NCBI GenBank assembly: GCA_963747335.1
Contig: CAVVEV010000005.1
Location: 1 to 64,000 of the forward strand
Source of the DNA: Prado023 sp963747335
GTDB taxonomy: Bacteria; Actinomycetota; Actinomycetes; S36-B12; CAIYMF01
Direction: 5' to 3'
Length of the DNA: 64,000 nt
In this document: positions 1-9,112 of the stretch, piece by piece
Layout: each line of letters opens with the position of its first letter
Position numbering within the stretch: position 1 is the first letter of the stretch
Translations under genes and position numbers: made by a program
Notes under the pieces: generated by a model
What the model saw: the letters and a program-made list of their open reading frames with translations, nothing else
Told to the model about the DNA's origin: nothing
Database searches by the model: none

Positions 1-105
1 CTTGTGTTGTTGAGTCCGGCCCATCGTCATCATGCTGAATCGGGCCGGCTCAGTGGTTGTGGGTGGTGGTCGGGCCTTGACCCGGCCTGAGGGCAGTCCT
101 GGCTG

Positions 106-294
106 CTACGCGGCCGCGACGGACTTGGTTCGGTCCTTGACCATGTAGGCGACGATGATCGCTGCAGGGAAGAAGAAGAGACTGAAGATGAAGTACCCGA
201 TGAAGCTGTGACCCTTGCGTCCCGCGACGCGAGCCGGCCAGAATGCCAGGGCAATCCAGATGGCGAAGAAGATGATCCAACCAATGGTGTCCAT
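106..294 (-). CDS. small two-segment membrane protein
   Basis: Encodes 62 residues. Two hydrophobic segments (about residues 3-21 and 31-49) flank a short basic loop (RVAGRKG), and the tail is basic (KDRTK), so an integral membrane protein is likely. The ATG is preceded by AAAGG about 8 bases away. It is divergent from the sulfatase gene, and the 17-bp palindrome at 370-386 lies 76 bases upstream of its start. I do not recognise a named family; the layout recalls the small two-helix membrane proteins common in actinobacterial stress clusters. Function unknown. Confidence 0.6.
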   Translation of the reverse strand: MDTIGWIIFFAIWIALAFWPARVAGRKGHSFIGYFIFSLFFFPAAIIVAYMVKDRTKSVAAA

Positions 295-369
295 GCTCGA
301 ACCTTTCGTAGTCCTTGAAGGTCGGTGTGCCTGCCCGCGGAGCCAACCACCTCCTGAGGTGCGGAATCC

Positions 370-386
370 TCATCCGATTCGGATGA
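370..386. promoter_or_regulatory. 17-bp palindromic operator, copy 1
   Basis: Perfect inverted repeat TCATCCGA-T-TCGGATGA between the divergent small membrane protein and sulfatase genes. It is 76 bases from the first start and 106 bases from the second. Four more copies lie within the next 13 kb. The binding protein is unknown; the LuxR-type regulator at 10984 is the nearest candidate. Confidence 0.65.
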
Positions 387-491
387 TCCCGACCAAGCGC
401 CGGCCGAGCACACTGGGTGCGTGAGTCCCGATGAGCACCTTGGACTGCACCGCCGGGCCCATCTGGGCACGCGCCACGATTGGAGAAGCAC

Positions 492-3398
492 GTGAGCGAC
501 ACCACCCAGATGCTCCTGGTCGCCGCATACCCGGACCCGGCAGTGGCGCAGGAGGAGTTCGACGCGCTTGCCGGCAAGGTGCGGGCCAAGGCGATCGCGA
601 GCCAGGGGATGATCCTGGTCGCCAAGGACTCCGCCGGGAAGGTCGTGGTCGCCGACACGGGCAACCACCTGGGCCGCAAGGGCGCCGGCTGGGGCGGTGG
701 CGTGGGCGTGCTCGTGGGGCTGTTCGCGCCACCGCTGCTGGCCTCGGTCGCCGTGGGGGCGGCCGCCGGTGGGATCGTCGGGAAGTTCGCCGGCAACAAG
801 GTGACAGCCGCGATCCAGGAGAAGGTCAGCGAGAACCTGAAGCCGGGTACGGCGGTGATCATCGGGGTGTTCCCCGCGTCGCAGCGACTGGTTGTGGAGC
901 AGGCCCTGCCCGGGTCACCGTTGAAGTCGGTGGTGGAGTCCGACGAGACCGGGATCGAGGAGCTCACGCGTGCCCTTGGGGAGGCGATGGGCAAGTTCTC
1001 CCCGGACCGCACCGTCCTGCCGATTCCTGATCGCGCGTTCGGTGGGGCGCTGGGCCGTAGCATCGAGGAGTCGGTGGCCGACTGGTCGATCATCGCCCCG
1101 GTCAAGGCACCGGAGGGCGCCCCCAACGTGCTGGTGGTCCTCATCGATGATGCGGGCTTCGGGTCGATCGACTCCTACGGCGGGCCGGTGAGCACCCCGA
1201 ACTTCACCCGGGTGCAGCAGATGGGCCTGACCTACAACGCGTTCCACGTCACCGCGGTGTGCTCGCCGACGCGGGCCGCGCTGCTGACCGGTCGCAATCA
1301 CCACCGGGCGGGGATGGGGTCGATCGTGGAGTACCCGGGGCCGTTCCCCGGGTACACCGGGGCGGTGCCGCGCAGCTGTGCGCCGTTCCCGCGGGTGCTC
1401 AAGGAGAACGGGTACGTGACCGGCGGGTTCGGCAAGTGGCACCTGACCCCGGACCATGTGCAGGGCGCGGCCGGACCGTTCGACCGGTGGCCGCAGGCGT
1501 GGGGGTTCGACCACTGGTGGGGGTTCCTGTCCGGTGCGGCGGGGCAGTACGACCCGATCATCACCCAGGACAACGCGATCATCGGCGTGCCCGAGGGCAA
1601 GGACGGCCAGCAGTACTACTTCCCCGACGACCTGACCGACAAGGCGGTCGAGTGGTTGCACGCGGTGAGCGCCCAGGACGCCGAGAAGCCGTGGATGATG
1701 TACTACTCGACCGGCTGCGCGCACGCCCCGCACCACGTCGCCAAGGAGTGGGCCGACAAGTACAAGGGCACCTTCGACGAGGGCTGGGACGCCCTGCGCG
1801 AGCAGACCCTGGCCCGGCAGAAAGCACTGGGACTGGTTCCTGAGGACACCGAGCTCACGGCCCGGCCGGACCTGTTCCCGGCGTGGGACTCGCTGTCCGC
1901 GGCCGAGAAGGAGCTCTACATCCGCCAGATGGAGGTCTACGCCGGCTTCCAGGAGAACGCCGACTGGAACGTGGGCCGGCTGCTGGATGCGATCGAGGAG
2001 ATGGGCGACCTGGACAACACCCTGGTGATCTACATCTGGGGGGACAACGGGGCCAGCATGGAGGGCACCCTCACCGGGTCGTTCAACGAGATGACCTTCC
2101 TCAACGGGGTGGTGCTCGACGCGGAGCAGCAGCTGAAGCTGATCGAGGAGTACGGCGGGATCGAGGCGATCGGGGGCATCGAGACCGCGCCGCACGTCGC
2201 CGCCGCGTGGGCGCATGCCATGAACACCCCGTTCCAGTGGGGCAAGCAGATGGCCAGCCACCTCGGCGGCACCCGCGACCCGATGGCCATCGCCTGGCCC
2301 AAGCGGATCAGCCCCGATGCCCGGGTGCGCACCCAGTTCACCCACTGCGTCGACGTTGGACCGACGATCCTGGAGGTTGTGGGCATCCCCGAGGCGAAGT
2401 CCGTCGACGGCATCGCCCAGGAGCCGATGGACGGCACCAGCTTCGCCTACACCTTCGACGCCCCGGAGGCCCCCGAGCGGCACACGGTCCAGTACTTCGA
2501 GATGCTGGGGAGCCGGGCGATCTACAAGGACGGCTGGTGGGCGTGCTCCCGGCTGGACAAGGCCCCCTGGGACATGTCCCCACAGACTATGGCCCGCTTC
2601 GGCCCCGGGTCCGGATGGAACCCGGACTCCGACCCGTGGGAGCTGTACTACCTGCCCGAGGACTTCTCCCAGGCGAAGAACATCGCCGCGGATCACCCGG
2701 AGAAGCTCAAGGAGCTGCAGGACCTGTGGTGGGAAGAGGCCGAACGCAACCGCGTCCTGCCGTTGCTCGGCGCGTTCAGCGTGTTCTTCGGGATCCTGCC
2801 ACCGCTGCCGACGAACACCCGGTTCGCCTTCCACGGGGACGTGCAGAACGTCCAGCGCGGGATGGTGCCCCGGATCATGGGCCGCTCGTACGCCATCGAA
2901 GCCGACCTGAACATTCCCGACACCGGGGCCGAGGGGGTGATCGTGGCCAACGCCGACCACATCGGCGGGTTCGCCCTCTGGGTCGACCAGACCGGCGTCC
3001 TGCACCACACCTACTCATTCCTGGGCGTGGAGACCTACCGCCAGGCTGCGACGGAGCCGCTGCCGACCGGCGACGTGCTCGTGCGGATGCTGTTCGAGGC
3101 CGACGACACCAAGCCCGGCACCGGCGGGAAGGTGACCCTCCTGGCCAACGACAAGGTCATCGGGGAGGGCCAGATCCCGCGCACCGTCCCCGTGGCGTTC
3201 TCCAGCTACGGAGGGATGGACATCGGCCGGGACAACGGCCTGGTTGTCGACCTCGACTACGCCGACAGGGCCCCGTACGCATTGACCGGGACCGTCCGCA
3301 AGGTGATCTTCGACCTCAAGCCCGCCCCGATCGACGAACAGGCGGGCCTGCACGAGATCACCGCCCAAGCCGGAATGGCCCACGGGGCTGCCGGCTGA
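492..3398 (+). CDS. DUF1269-arylsulfatase fusion protein
   Basis: A sulfatase that should hydrolyse sulfate esters. GTG 492 is chosen because GGAG lies 7 bases before it; a TTG at 480 is in frame but lacks this. From GTG the protein has 968 residues. Residues 1-165 look like DUF1269: a glycine/alanine-rich hydrophobic stretch (GAGWGGGVGVLVGLF, then AVGAAAGGIVGKFAG) inside a soluble fold. The sulfatase domain starts near residue 205. It has the metal motif LIDDAGFG and the signature CSPTRAALLTGR, whose Cys (about residue 257) would be oxidised to formylglycine. The region NHHRAGMG matches the long AtsA-type bacterial arylsulfatases. No signal peptide is visible, so it is probably cytoplasmic or membrane-attached through the DUF1269 part. 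The C-terminal 250 residues look like the usual beta-rich tail of this group. Substrate unknown. Confidence 0.88.
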   Translation: MSDTTQMLLVAAYPDPAVAQEEFDALAGKVRAKAIASQGMILVAKDSAGKVVVADTGNHLGRKGAGWGGGVGVLVGLFAPPLLASVAVGAAAGGIVGKFAGNKVTAAIQEKVSENLKPGTAVIIGVFPASQRLVVEQALPGSPLKSVVESDETGIEELTRALGEAMGKFSPDRTVLPIPDRAFGGALGRSIEESVADWSIIAPVKAPEGAPNVLVVLIDDAGFGSIDSYGGPVSTPNFTRVQQMGLTYNAFHVTAVCSPTRAALLTGRNHHRAGMGSIVEYPGPFPGYTGAVPRSCAPFPRVLKENGYVTGGFGKWHLTPDHVQGAAGPFDRWPQAWGFDHWWGFLSGAAGQYDPIITQDNAIIGVPEGKDGQQYYFPDDLTDKAVEWLHAVSAQDAEKPWMMYYSTGCAHAPHHVAKEWADKYKGTFDEGWDALREQTLARQKALGLVPEDTELTARPDLFPAWDSLSAAEKELYIRQMEVYAGFQENADWNVGRLLDAIEEMGDLDNTLVIYIWGDNGASMEGTLTGSFNEMTFLNGVVLDAEQQLKLIEEYGGIEAIGGIETAPHVAAAWAHAMNTPFQWGKQMASHLGGTRDPMAIAWPKRISPDARVRTQFTHCVDVGPTILEVVGIPEAKSVDGIAQEPMDGTSFAYTFDAPEAPERHTVQYFEMLGSRAIYKDGWWACSRLDKAPWDMSPQTMARFGPGSGWNPDSDPWELYYLPEDFSQAKNIAADHPEKLKELQDLWWEEAERNRVLPLLGAFSVFFGILPPLPTNTRFAFHGDVQNVQRGMVPRIMGRSYAIEADLNIPDTGAEGVIVANADHIGGFALWVDQTGVLHHTYSFLGVETYRQAATEPLPTGDVLVRMLFEADDTKPGTGGKVTLLANDKVIGEGQIPRTVPVAFSSYGGMDIGRDNGLVVDLDYADRAPYALTGTVRKVIFDLKPAPIDEQAGLHEITAQAGMAHGAAG

Positions 3399-3421
3399 CC
3401 CGACTCTGAACCCCAGTGGCG

Positions 3422-3468
3422 CCGGTCCTGACTGGCATCGCGCGGCGCCGGCTCAGTCAGGGCACCGG
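3422..3468 (+). terminator. hairpin after the sulfatase gene
   Basis: CCGGTCCTGACTG (3422-3434) pairs with CAGTCAGGGCACCGG (3454-3468) apart from a small bulge. It starts 24 bases after the sulfatase stop. There is no T-run, as is common at high GC. Confidence 0.5.
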
Positions 3469-3831
3469 AGCCTCTCGGGGAAGGTCACTGCGCTGACAGC
3501 CGGACAGCCGAGCAGCCGGGCAGCCGACTGAATCTCACACGACCGACGATCTGCGCTCTGGGGAGGATTCGTGCTCAGCACCCGTTCGAGACGCACGTTC
3601 TCGTGGCCAAGGGGCGCTGCAAGCCGTCCCCGTTCACCTTCTCGGCCCCGAGCGGGGAGTCCAGGACTGCGCGACGATTGAATGTGTCGGGTGCAGGCTC
3701 AGTTCGCTCGCGAGCAATGGCGCTCCGCGATAGGCCATCCAACGGCACATGAGCCACCTCGTCAGTTCACGGCGCGCAAGCGCACCTGTTCGATCTCGGC
3801 CCGGTGGGCCGTTTCAGGGTCCCATCGACCG
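3469..3831. other. intergenic stretch without a convincing gene
   Basis: Contains short CAGCCG-type direct repeats near 3497-3527. A 60-codon minus-strand frame (3575-3757) has no recognisable similarity. I see no gene I can support. Confidence 0.4.
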
Positions 3832-5442
3832 TCAGGCGCCTGAGCCCTCCGTTGTCGGGTGCCGTTGGGCTGGTCGGGTGAAGACCGCGTCTTCCAGGCG
3901 TGGGACGACGGTGAGATCGGTGTCGATCCCGGTGGTGGCGACCCGATGCACGACGGCCTCGGACACCTCGGTCAGGACCAGCTCGGCGCCAGTGCCGCGC
4001 AGCTCGCGGCCGAGCTCGGCAAGTGTTTGGGCGCCGGTGTAGTCGATCTCGGGCATCGCGGCCGCGTCGATGACCAGCACCTTCACCGGCGTCTCGGTCT
4101 TGGCCAGCTCGGCGCGCACCCGCTCGCCGAAGAAGGTCGCGTTCTCGAAGAACAGTGGCGCGCTGAACCGGTACACGAGAACGTCGGCCAGTTCTGCCGG
4201 GATCGTGACCCGGGACTCCAGCCGGGGGATCACGTTCCCATCGGAGAGCAGGACCGCGTCGTGGGGGTGGTACTGGCGGCGCAGCCGGTCGATCAGCGAC
4301 AGGATGATCGCCAGGAAGATGCCCTGCTCCACGCCCACGAACGCCACCACCAGCAGGGTGACCATCGCGACGAGGAGTTCGGGCCGGCTGGTGCGGCCGA
4401 CGGCGCGCAGGGTGCCCACCTTGACGAGCTTGATCCCGATGGTGAACACGACGGCGTCGAGCACCCCGGAGGGGATGTACTCGAACAGCCCGGTCAGGAA
4501 CAACAGCACGAGGGCGACCGTGACGGCCATCGCGATGTTGACCACCTGCCCCTTGCTGCCCGAGGAGTCCCCGGCGGCGGTGCGTGGCGGGGAGCCGTTG
4601 ATCGCGAACCCGGAGGTGAACGCGCTGGCCAGGTTCGCTGCCGACAGCCCGACGAGGTCGCCCTTGACGCTGTCGACGTAGCCGTTCTTCTGGGCGAAGC
4701 TGCGCGCCACCGCCGCGCTCTGGGCCAGGATGACCACCGCGATCGAGAACGCACTGGCCGCCAGGGTGGCGAACTCGCCGGACTGCGAAGTCCGGGACGG
4801 TGAAGCCGGGCAGCCCGGCGGGGATCGCACCGACGCTCTCCACACCGCTGGCCGCAGCATCGATCACGACCGCGATGACGCTGAACAGGGTCAGTGACAC
4901 CAGGGCGGCGGGCAGCTTGGGCATCTTCTCCTCGAGTGCGAGCATGACGATGACGGTGCCGAACGCCAGCGCGGCGGTGGTCCAGTTGGCGTGGTCGAGC
5001 TCGCTGAGGGTCTGGGTGAGCTTGTTCCAGGTGCTGCCGCTGGCCGGAACCCCGAGCATCCCGGACAGGTTGCCGATGATCAGCGAGACCCCGACACCGG
5101 ACAGGAACCCGGCCAGCACCGGCTGGGAGATCAGGTCGGCGAGGAACTCCAGCTTGGCGACCGCGAACAGCAGCAGGAACACCGCGGTAAGGATCGCCAG
5201 CACCCCAACGGCGGAGGCGTACTCGCGCAGTGCCCTGGGCGGCGACCAGGCCGGCCCCGGCAGCGACCAGCGCCGCGGTCGCTGAGTCCGCCCCGACGAC
5301 GAGCTGGCGCGAGAGCCGATCAGGGCGAACATTGAGACAACGCCGGCAGCATGCGCAGTACAGCCGGTCTGGATCGGCAGGCCGGCGATCTTCGCGTAGC
5401 CGAGGCTCTCGGGGATTGCGATCGCCGCGACTGTGACCCCGG
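3832..5442 (-). pseudogene. SulP anion transporter, 5'-truncated and frameshifted, keeps STAS domain
   Basis: Remnant of a SulP-family sulfate/bicarbonate-type transporter. It begins within the first transmembrane region (the GVTVAAIAIPESLGYAK stretch at the 5' edge is out of frame). Frame changes occur near 5340, 5310 and 5225, and a one-base insertion near 4790 falls inside the VPDFA-SGEF region. The last 300 codons are clean: transmembrane helices with SPPRTAAGDSSGSKGQ, then a C-terminal STAS domain (VLVIDAAAMPEIDYTGAQTL) absent from the upstream copy. Very similar at DNA level to the copy at 5463-6640, so it arose by tandem duplication or by recombination between two neighbouring paralogs. 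Confidence 0.8.
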
Positions 5443-6640
5443 ATAGTATGGCAAATTTTTTCGTGGGGGTGGTACTGGCGGCGCAGCCGGTCGATCAGCG
5501 ACAGGACGATCGCCAGGAAGATCCCCTGCTCCACCCCCACGAACGCCACCACCAGCAGGGTGACCATCGCGACCAGGAGTTCGGGCCGGCTCGTGCGGCC
5601 GACGGCGCGCAGGGTGCCCACCTTGACGAGTTTGATCCCGATGGTGAACACCACGGCGTCGAGGACCCCGGAGGGGATGTACTCGAACAGCCCGGTCAGG
5701 AACAACAGCACGAGGGCGACCGTGACGGCCATCGCGATGTTGACCACCTGCCCCTTGCTGCCCGAGGAGTCCCCTGCGGCGGTGCGTGGCGGGGAGCCGT
5801 TGATCGCGAACCCGGAGGTGAACGCGCTTGCCAGGTTCGCTGCCGACAGCCCGACGAGGTCGCCCTTGACGCTGTCGGGGTAACCGTTCTTCTGGGCGAA
5901 GCTGCGTGCCACCGCGGCGCTCTGGGCCAGGATGACGACCGCGATCGAGAACGCACTGGCCGCCAGGGTGGCGAACTCCCCGGACGCGAAGTCCGGGACG
6001 GTGAAACCGGGCAGCCCGGCGGGGATCGCACCGACGCTCTCCACACCGCTGGCCGCAGCATCGATCACCACTGCGATGACGCTGAACAGGGTCAGTGACA
6101 CCAGGGCGGCCGGCAGCTTGGGCATCTTCTCCTCGAGTCCCAGCATGACGATGACGGTTCCGAATGCCAGCGCGGCGGTGGTCCAGTTGGCTTGGTCGAG
6201 CTCGCTGAGGGTCTGGGTGAGCTTGTCCCAGGTGCTGCCGGTGGCCGGTACTCCGAGCATCCCGGACAGGTTGCCGATGATCAGCGAGACCCCGACACCG
6301 GACAGGAACCCGGCCAGCACCGGTTGGGAGATCAGGTCCGCGAGGAACTCCAGCTTCGCGACCGCGAACAGCAGCAGGAACACCGCGGTGAGGATCGCCA
6401 GCACCCCAACGGCGGAGACGTACTCCGCGGTTCCCTGGGCGGCGACCAGCCCGGCCCCGGCGGCGACCAGGGCCGCGGTCGCCGAGTCCGCACCGACGAC
6501 CAGCTGCCGGGACGAGCCGATCAGGGCGAACATCAGCGCCGGGAGCAGCGCGCAGTACAGGCCTGTCTGGATGGGCAGGCCGGCGATCTTCGCGTAGCCG
6601 AGGCTCTCGGGGATCGCGATGGCCGCCACCGTGACCCCAG
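4260..6640. repeat. tandem duplication of the SulP core, unit about 1.2 kb
   Basis: Bases 4260-5442 and 5463-6640 are near-identical direct copies, offset by 1203 bases at one end and 1198 at the other. They differ by scattered substitutions and the indels that break copy 2. The junction (about 5443-5462) is an unrelated AT-rich stretch containing GGCAAATTTTTTCG. Confidence 0.85.
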
Positions 6641-6692
6641 CGATCACGTCACCGCGCAGCCAGGTCTTCTGGTAGCCCTTGAGGACGCTCAT
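4494..6692 (-). CDS. SulP family anion transporter, STAS domain lost, out-of-frame tail
   Basis: ATG 6692 has AGGAG 5 bases upstream and lies just after the DUF2252 stop (6701), so the two are probably cotranscribed. The first 410 residues are a good SulP membrane domain: the amphipathic start, GVTVAAIAIPESLGYAKIAGLP, about 10-12 helices, and SFAQKNGYPDSVKGDLVGL. Homology stops at the duplication junction (about 5462, after RRQYHPH). The frame then runs on through the second copy in a wrong frame to 4494 and adds about 320 meaningless residues. A normal SulP of this type has a C-terminal STAS domain; this one does not. Whether it transports is doubtful. Substrate unknown (sulfate, bicarbonate or another anion). 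Confidence 0.7.
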   Translation of the reverse strand: MSVLKGYQKTWLRGDVIAGVTVAAIAIPESLGYAKIAGLPIQTGLYCALLPALMFALIGSSRQLVVGADSATAALVAAGAGLVAAQGTAEYVSAVGVLAILTAVFLLLFAVAKLEFLADLISQPVLAGFLSGVGVSLIIGNLSGMLGVPATGSTWDKLTQTLSELDQANWTTAALAFGTVIVMLGLEEKMPKLPAALVSLTLFSVIAVVIDAAASGVESVGAIPAGLPGFTVPDFASGEFATLAASAFSIAVVILAQSAAVARSFAQKNGYPDSVKGDLVGLSAANLASAFTSGFAINGSPPRTAAGDSSGSKGQVVNIAMAVTVALVLLFLTGLFEYIPSGVLDAVVFTIGIKLVKVGTLRAVGRTSRPELLVAMVTLLVVAFVGVEQGIFLAIVLSLIDRLRRQYHPHEKICHTIRGHSRGDRNPREPRLREDRRPADPDRLYCACCRRCLNVRPDRLSRQLVVGADSATAALVAAGAGLVAAQGTARVRLRRWGAGDPYRGVPAAVRGRQAGVPRRPDLPAGAGRVPVRCRGLADHRQPVRDARGSGQRQHLEQAHPDPQRARPRQLDHRRAGVRHRHRHARTRGEDAQAARRPGVTDPVQRHRGRDRCCGQRCGERRCDPRRAARLHRPGLRSPASSPPWRPVRSRSRWSSWPRARRWRAASPRRTATSTASRATSSGCRQRTWPARSPPGSRSTAPRHAPPPGTPRAARGRWSTSRWPSRSPSCCCS

Positions 6693-6700
6693 CTGGTCTC

Positions 6701-8185
6701 CTACGATCCGCTGTCGGTCTTGGGGTCGGCGATGTCCGACCTGGGGATTCGTCCGTCGACGATGGACCGCAGGAACGCCTCGTAGTCGCGTTGGTTCTGG
6801 TCGGCATACAGGACCGCGAACTCCTGCATGGCCCGGGTGAACGTGCGCCCCGACCCGAGGTAGGCCGCGATGGCGAACCGGTCCCCGCTGCGGGCATGGG
6901 CGCGGGCCAGGGTCCACCCACACACCCGGGCATAGACCTCCATCGCTAGGTGGTCCATGGTCTCGAGGTCCGCCGAGGTCTTCCAGTCCCACATCTGGCG
7001 CACGTAGAAGTCCCGCCGCACGCCGTCGAGGCCCTGCACCTGGGTCCAGCCCAGCAGCATGTCGCTGGCGGACTGCATCAGCCGCTGCCCCTCGACGACC
7101 CGCCGGCCGTGGTTGTCATACCCGCTCTGCTCGGTCACCGTCTCCAGCACCGAGGCGTTGGCCTCCTTGAACTGCAGCACCAGGTCATCGGAGGAGTCAT
7201 TCTTGCCCACGAGCAGGGCGATCCAGCAGCGGGTGCCGACCGAGCCGACGCCCACCACCTTCCGGGCGGCGTCGACGACCCGGTAACCGTCGAGCAGGAC
7301 CTTCAGGTCATCGGGAAGCGTGGTGCGGTACTCGGCGAGGATCCCCTCCACCCACGCGCGGACCTGGGCCTCGTCCATGCCCGACAGCTCGCTGATCGGC
7401 TCGATGAACGGCGGGTCGCTGATGACCTGAAGCTCACCGTCGGGTCCGGTGGTCGTGTAGCGCGACACCGCGCGGGCACTGGTCTTCTTGCGTCCCTTGG
7501 CCAACGTGCGCTGGAACGAGGCGACCCGCGCCGGATCGACCGACCCAGCCCACCTGCTGAGGATGTCCTCGGCCTGGATCCGGGCGTACCACACATCCAA
7601 CCGGGGCATGGTCGCGAACTCAGCCATTGCGTTGCGGTACTCCCCGGCGGCCGCCGCGAGGATCACGTCGGACTGCTCGCGGGTGAACCGCAGGTGCCGG
7701 GCTGCAACCTCGAAGCTGGCCACCAACCGCTTGACGTCCCACTCGAACGGCCCCGGCAAGGTCTCGTCGAAGTCATTCAAATCGAACACCAACGACCGCT
7801 CCGCGGTGGCGAACCCACCGAAGTTGGCCAGGTGCGCATCCCCTGCGAGTTGCACGGTGAGCCCGGTGTGCACCTGGGTGCCCAGGTCGTTGGCCATCAG
7901 CGCCGCAGCACCCCGGTAGAACGTGAACGCGGAGGCCGACATCCGGGCATTGCGCAGCGGGATCAGGTCCTCCAGGCGCCCCACCGACTGCTCGGACAGG
8001 ACATCCACCGGGTCACGCCGATCATCCTGCGCCACCCAGACACCCAACTGCGAACGGGGAACCTCCTTGCGGGCTGACTTACCCAAGGCAGCCAACTCCG
8101 GGGCACGCCTCGTTGGCGCCGCCGTTGTGGCTTTGGGCCCACCCCTGGGCTGCTGTTCCGGGCCTGCGTGCTTGTGCTTCGCCAT
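6701..8185 (-). CDS. DUF2252 family protein
   Basis: 494 residues from ATG 8185, with GGAGGA about 6 bases upstream; the in-frame extension to 8338 lacks a ribosome site. Recognised as DUF2252 by FYRGAAALMANDLG, GDAHLANFGGF (about residue 120) and VFDLNDFDETLPGPFEWDVKR. The GDxHxxNF and DxNDFDE pattern resembles the catalytic and metal motifs of aminoglycoside-phosphotransferase-like kinases, so a small-molecule or protein kinase activity is possible but unproven. The N-terminal 50 residues are basic and low-complexity. It sits upstream of the SulP gene with an 8-base gap. A TATAAA element just after the hairpin at 8216-8260 could serve as its -10. Confidence 0.85.
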   Translation of the reverse strand: MAKHKHAGPEQQPRGGPKATTAAPTRRAPELAALGKSARKEVPRSQLGVWVAQDDRRDPVDVLSEQSVGRLEDLIPLRNARMSASAFTFYRGAAALMANDLGTQVHTGLTVQLAGDAHLANFGGFATAERSLVFDLNDFDETLPGPFEWDVKRLVASFEVAARHLRFTREQSDVILAAAAGEYRNAMAEFATMPRLDVWYARIQAEDILSRWAGSVDPARVASFQRTLAKGRKKTSARAVSRYTTTGPDGELQVISDPPFIEPISELSGMDEAQVRAWVEGILAEYRTTLPDDLKVLLDGYRVVDAARKVVGVGSVGTRCWIALLVGKNDSSDDLVLQFKEANASVLETVTEQSGYDNHGRRVVEGQRLMQSASDMLLGWTQVQGLDGVRRDFYVRQMWDWKTSADLETMDHLAMEVYARVCGWTLARAHARSGDRFAIAAYLGSGRTFTRAMQEFAVLYADQNQRDYEAFLRSIVDGRIPRSDIADPKTDSGS

Positions 8186-8215
8186 GGCCGTCCTCCGATC
8201 GAGACTCGATTTATA

Positions 8216-8260
8216 GCAGCAGTTTCGCCCCATCACGGCGTGGAGGGGCGAAACTGCTGC
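8216..8260 (-). terminator. perfect 16-bp hairpin, terminator of the META gene
   Basis: GCAGCAGTTTCGCCCC (8216-8231) pairs perfectly with GGGGCGAAACTGCTGC (8245-8260) around a 13-base loop. It lies 20 bases after the META lipoprotein stop and before the DUF2252 start. In the minus-strand transcript it is followed by TATAAAT. Confidence 0.75.
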
Positions 8261-8279
8261 GACGTGAAGCGGGTTGCGC

Positions 8280-8786
8280 CTAACGCTTCGTGAAGGTGAG
8301 GATCTGGTCCGGTCCGGCGAACAGGTCCAGGAGGTCACCGGAGATCGAGTAGCCGGTTACGGTGGCCAGCGCTGCCAGGTAGTCGGCCTCGGCCTTCATG
8401 GCGGCCTCGTCGCCGGCCATCTGCGTCGAGGCGATCTCGGAGAAGTCCACCGATCCGTCGGCGGCGGAGGTGTAGGCCGCGTTGTAGGTGTTCACGCCCC
8501 CGTTGCCGCTGGCCTCGGCCGCCGCGAAGTCCAGAGTGACGCCCGTGCCCGCCAGGCTCGTGTTGGTGTAGGACGCCCCCGAGAGCGCCCACTGGGTGTC
8601 GGCAAGCTCTGCCCCACCGGTCGGCAGCGGGGCGACCGCATTGCCTGCTGCTGCACTGGGCGACACCGCCGGGGGCGACGAGGCGGTCGAGCTCCCGGAG
8701 TCACGAGCCGGGCTGCATCCCACCAACGCGAGCGGCAGCACGACGGTGCCTGCCACCACTGTGAAGAACCTCGTTGTCCTGCTCAT
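8280..8786 (-). CDS. META/HslJ-like domain lipoprotein
   Basis: 168 residues. The signal sequence ends in a lipobox (LALVGC, Cys about 24), so it should be lipid-anchored outside the membrane. A Ser/Pro/Ala linker follows to about residue 58. The rest fits the META (HslJ) fold: DTQWALSGA start, GVTLDFAAAEASGNGGVNTY, and a LLDLFAGPDQILTFTK final strand. META proteins are linked to envelope stress, but no activity is established. Its ATG overlaps the stop of the upstream CMD-like gene (ATGA), so the two are translationally coupled. Confidence 0.78.
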   Translation of the reverse strand: MSRTTRFFTVVAGTVVLPLALVGCSPARDSGSSTASSPPAVSPSAAAGNAVAPLPTGGAELADTQWALSGASYTNTSLAGTGVTLDFAAAEASGNGGVNTYNAAYTSAADGSVDFSEIASTQMAGDEAAMKAEADYLAALATVTGYSISGDLLDLFAGPDQILTFTKR

Positions 8787-9094
8787 CCCTCGGCTTCCAG
8801 GTCATCGAGAGCGAGCGCGAATCCGAGTGCCTCGGCGATCTTGGCGGACGCGGACACGACCCGGGGCGCGCCGACGATGGGGGCCACGGCGATCAGGACG
8901 CTGCGTGCGTCGTTGAGGGTCAGCGCGGTGTCGGCGCCGGCCCCCAGGTTGACCAGGTACGACGCGGGTGGGGCGTCGACGGCGACCAGGGCGGCGAGGC
9001 GTACCAGCAGCAGGACCTCATCACTGAATTCGACCCGATCCACTGATGCAGAGGTCATCTCCAGAACAGTGTCCAACAGGGGGTTGTCTGACAT
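8783..9094 (-). CDS. carboxymuconolactone-decarboxylase-like protein without CxxC
   Basis: 103 residues from ATG 9094, with AAAGGA upstream. The pattern DEVLLLVRLAALVAVDAPP and LNDARSVLIAVAPIVGAPRVVSASAKIAEAL matches the all-helical CMD/AhpD fold seen in stress-related actinobacterial proteins. The redox CxxC of true AhpD proteins is absent, so peroxidase activity is unlikely. It overlaps the META lipoprotein gene by 4 bases. An inverted repeat (9113-9137) lies 19 bases upstream. Confidence 0.65.
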   Translation of the reverse strand: MSDNPLLDTVLEMTSASVDRVEFSDEVLLLVRLAALVAVDAPPASYLVNLGAGADTALTLNDARSVLIAVAPIVGAPRVVSASAKIAEALGFALALDDLEAEG

Positions 9095-9112
9095 GGTGTC
9101 GTCCTTTCGATG

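Noticed and set aside
915..3008. Long minus-strand open frame of 697 codons opposite the sulfatase
   Set aside because: Composition is that of antisense to a high-GC gene, with no motifs or ribosome site. The plus strand clearly encodes the sulfatase.
3575..3757. 60-codon minus-strand frame after the sulfatase
   Set aside because: No ribosome site, no similarity, atypical residue mix.
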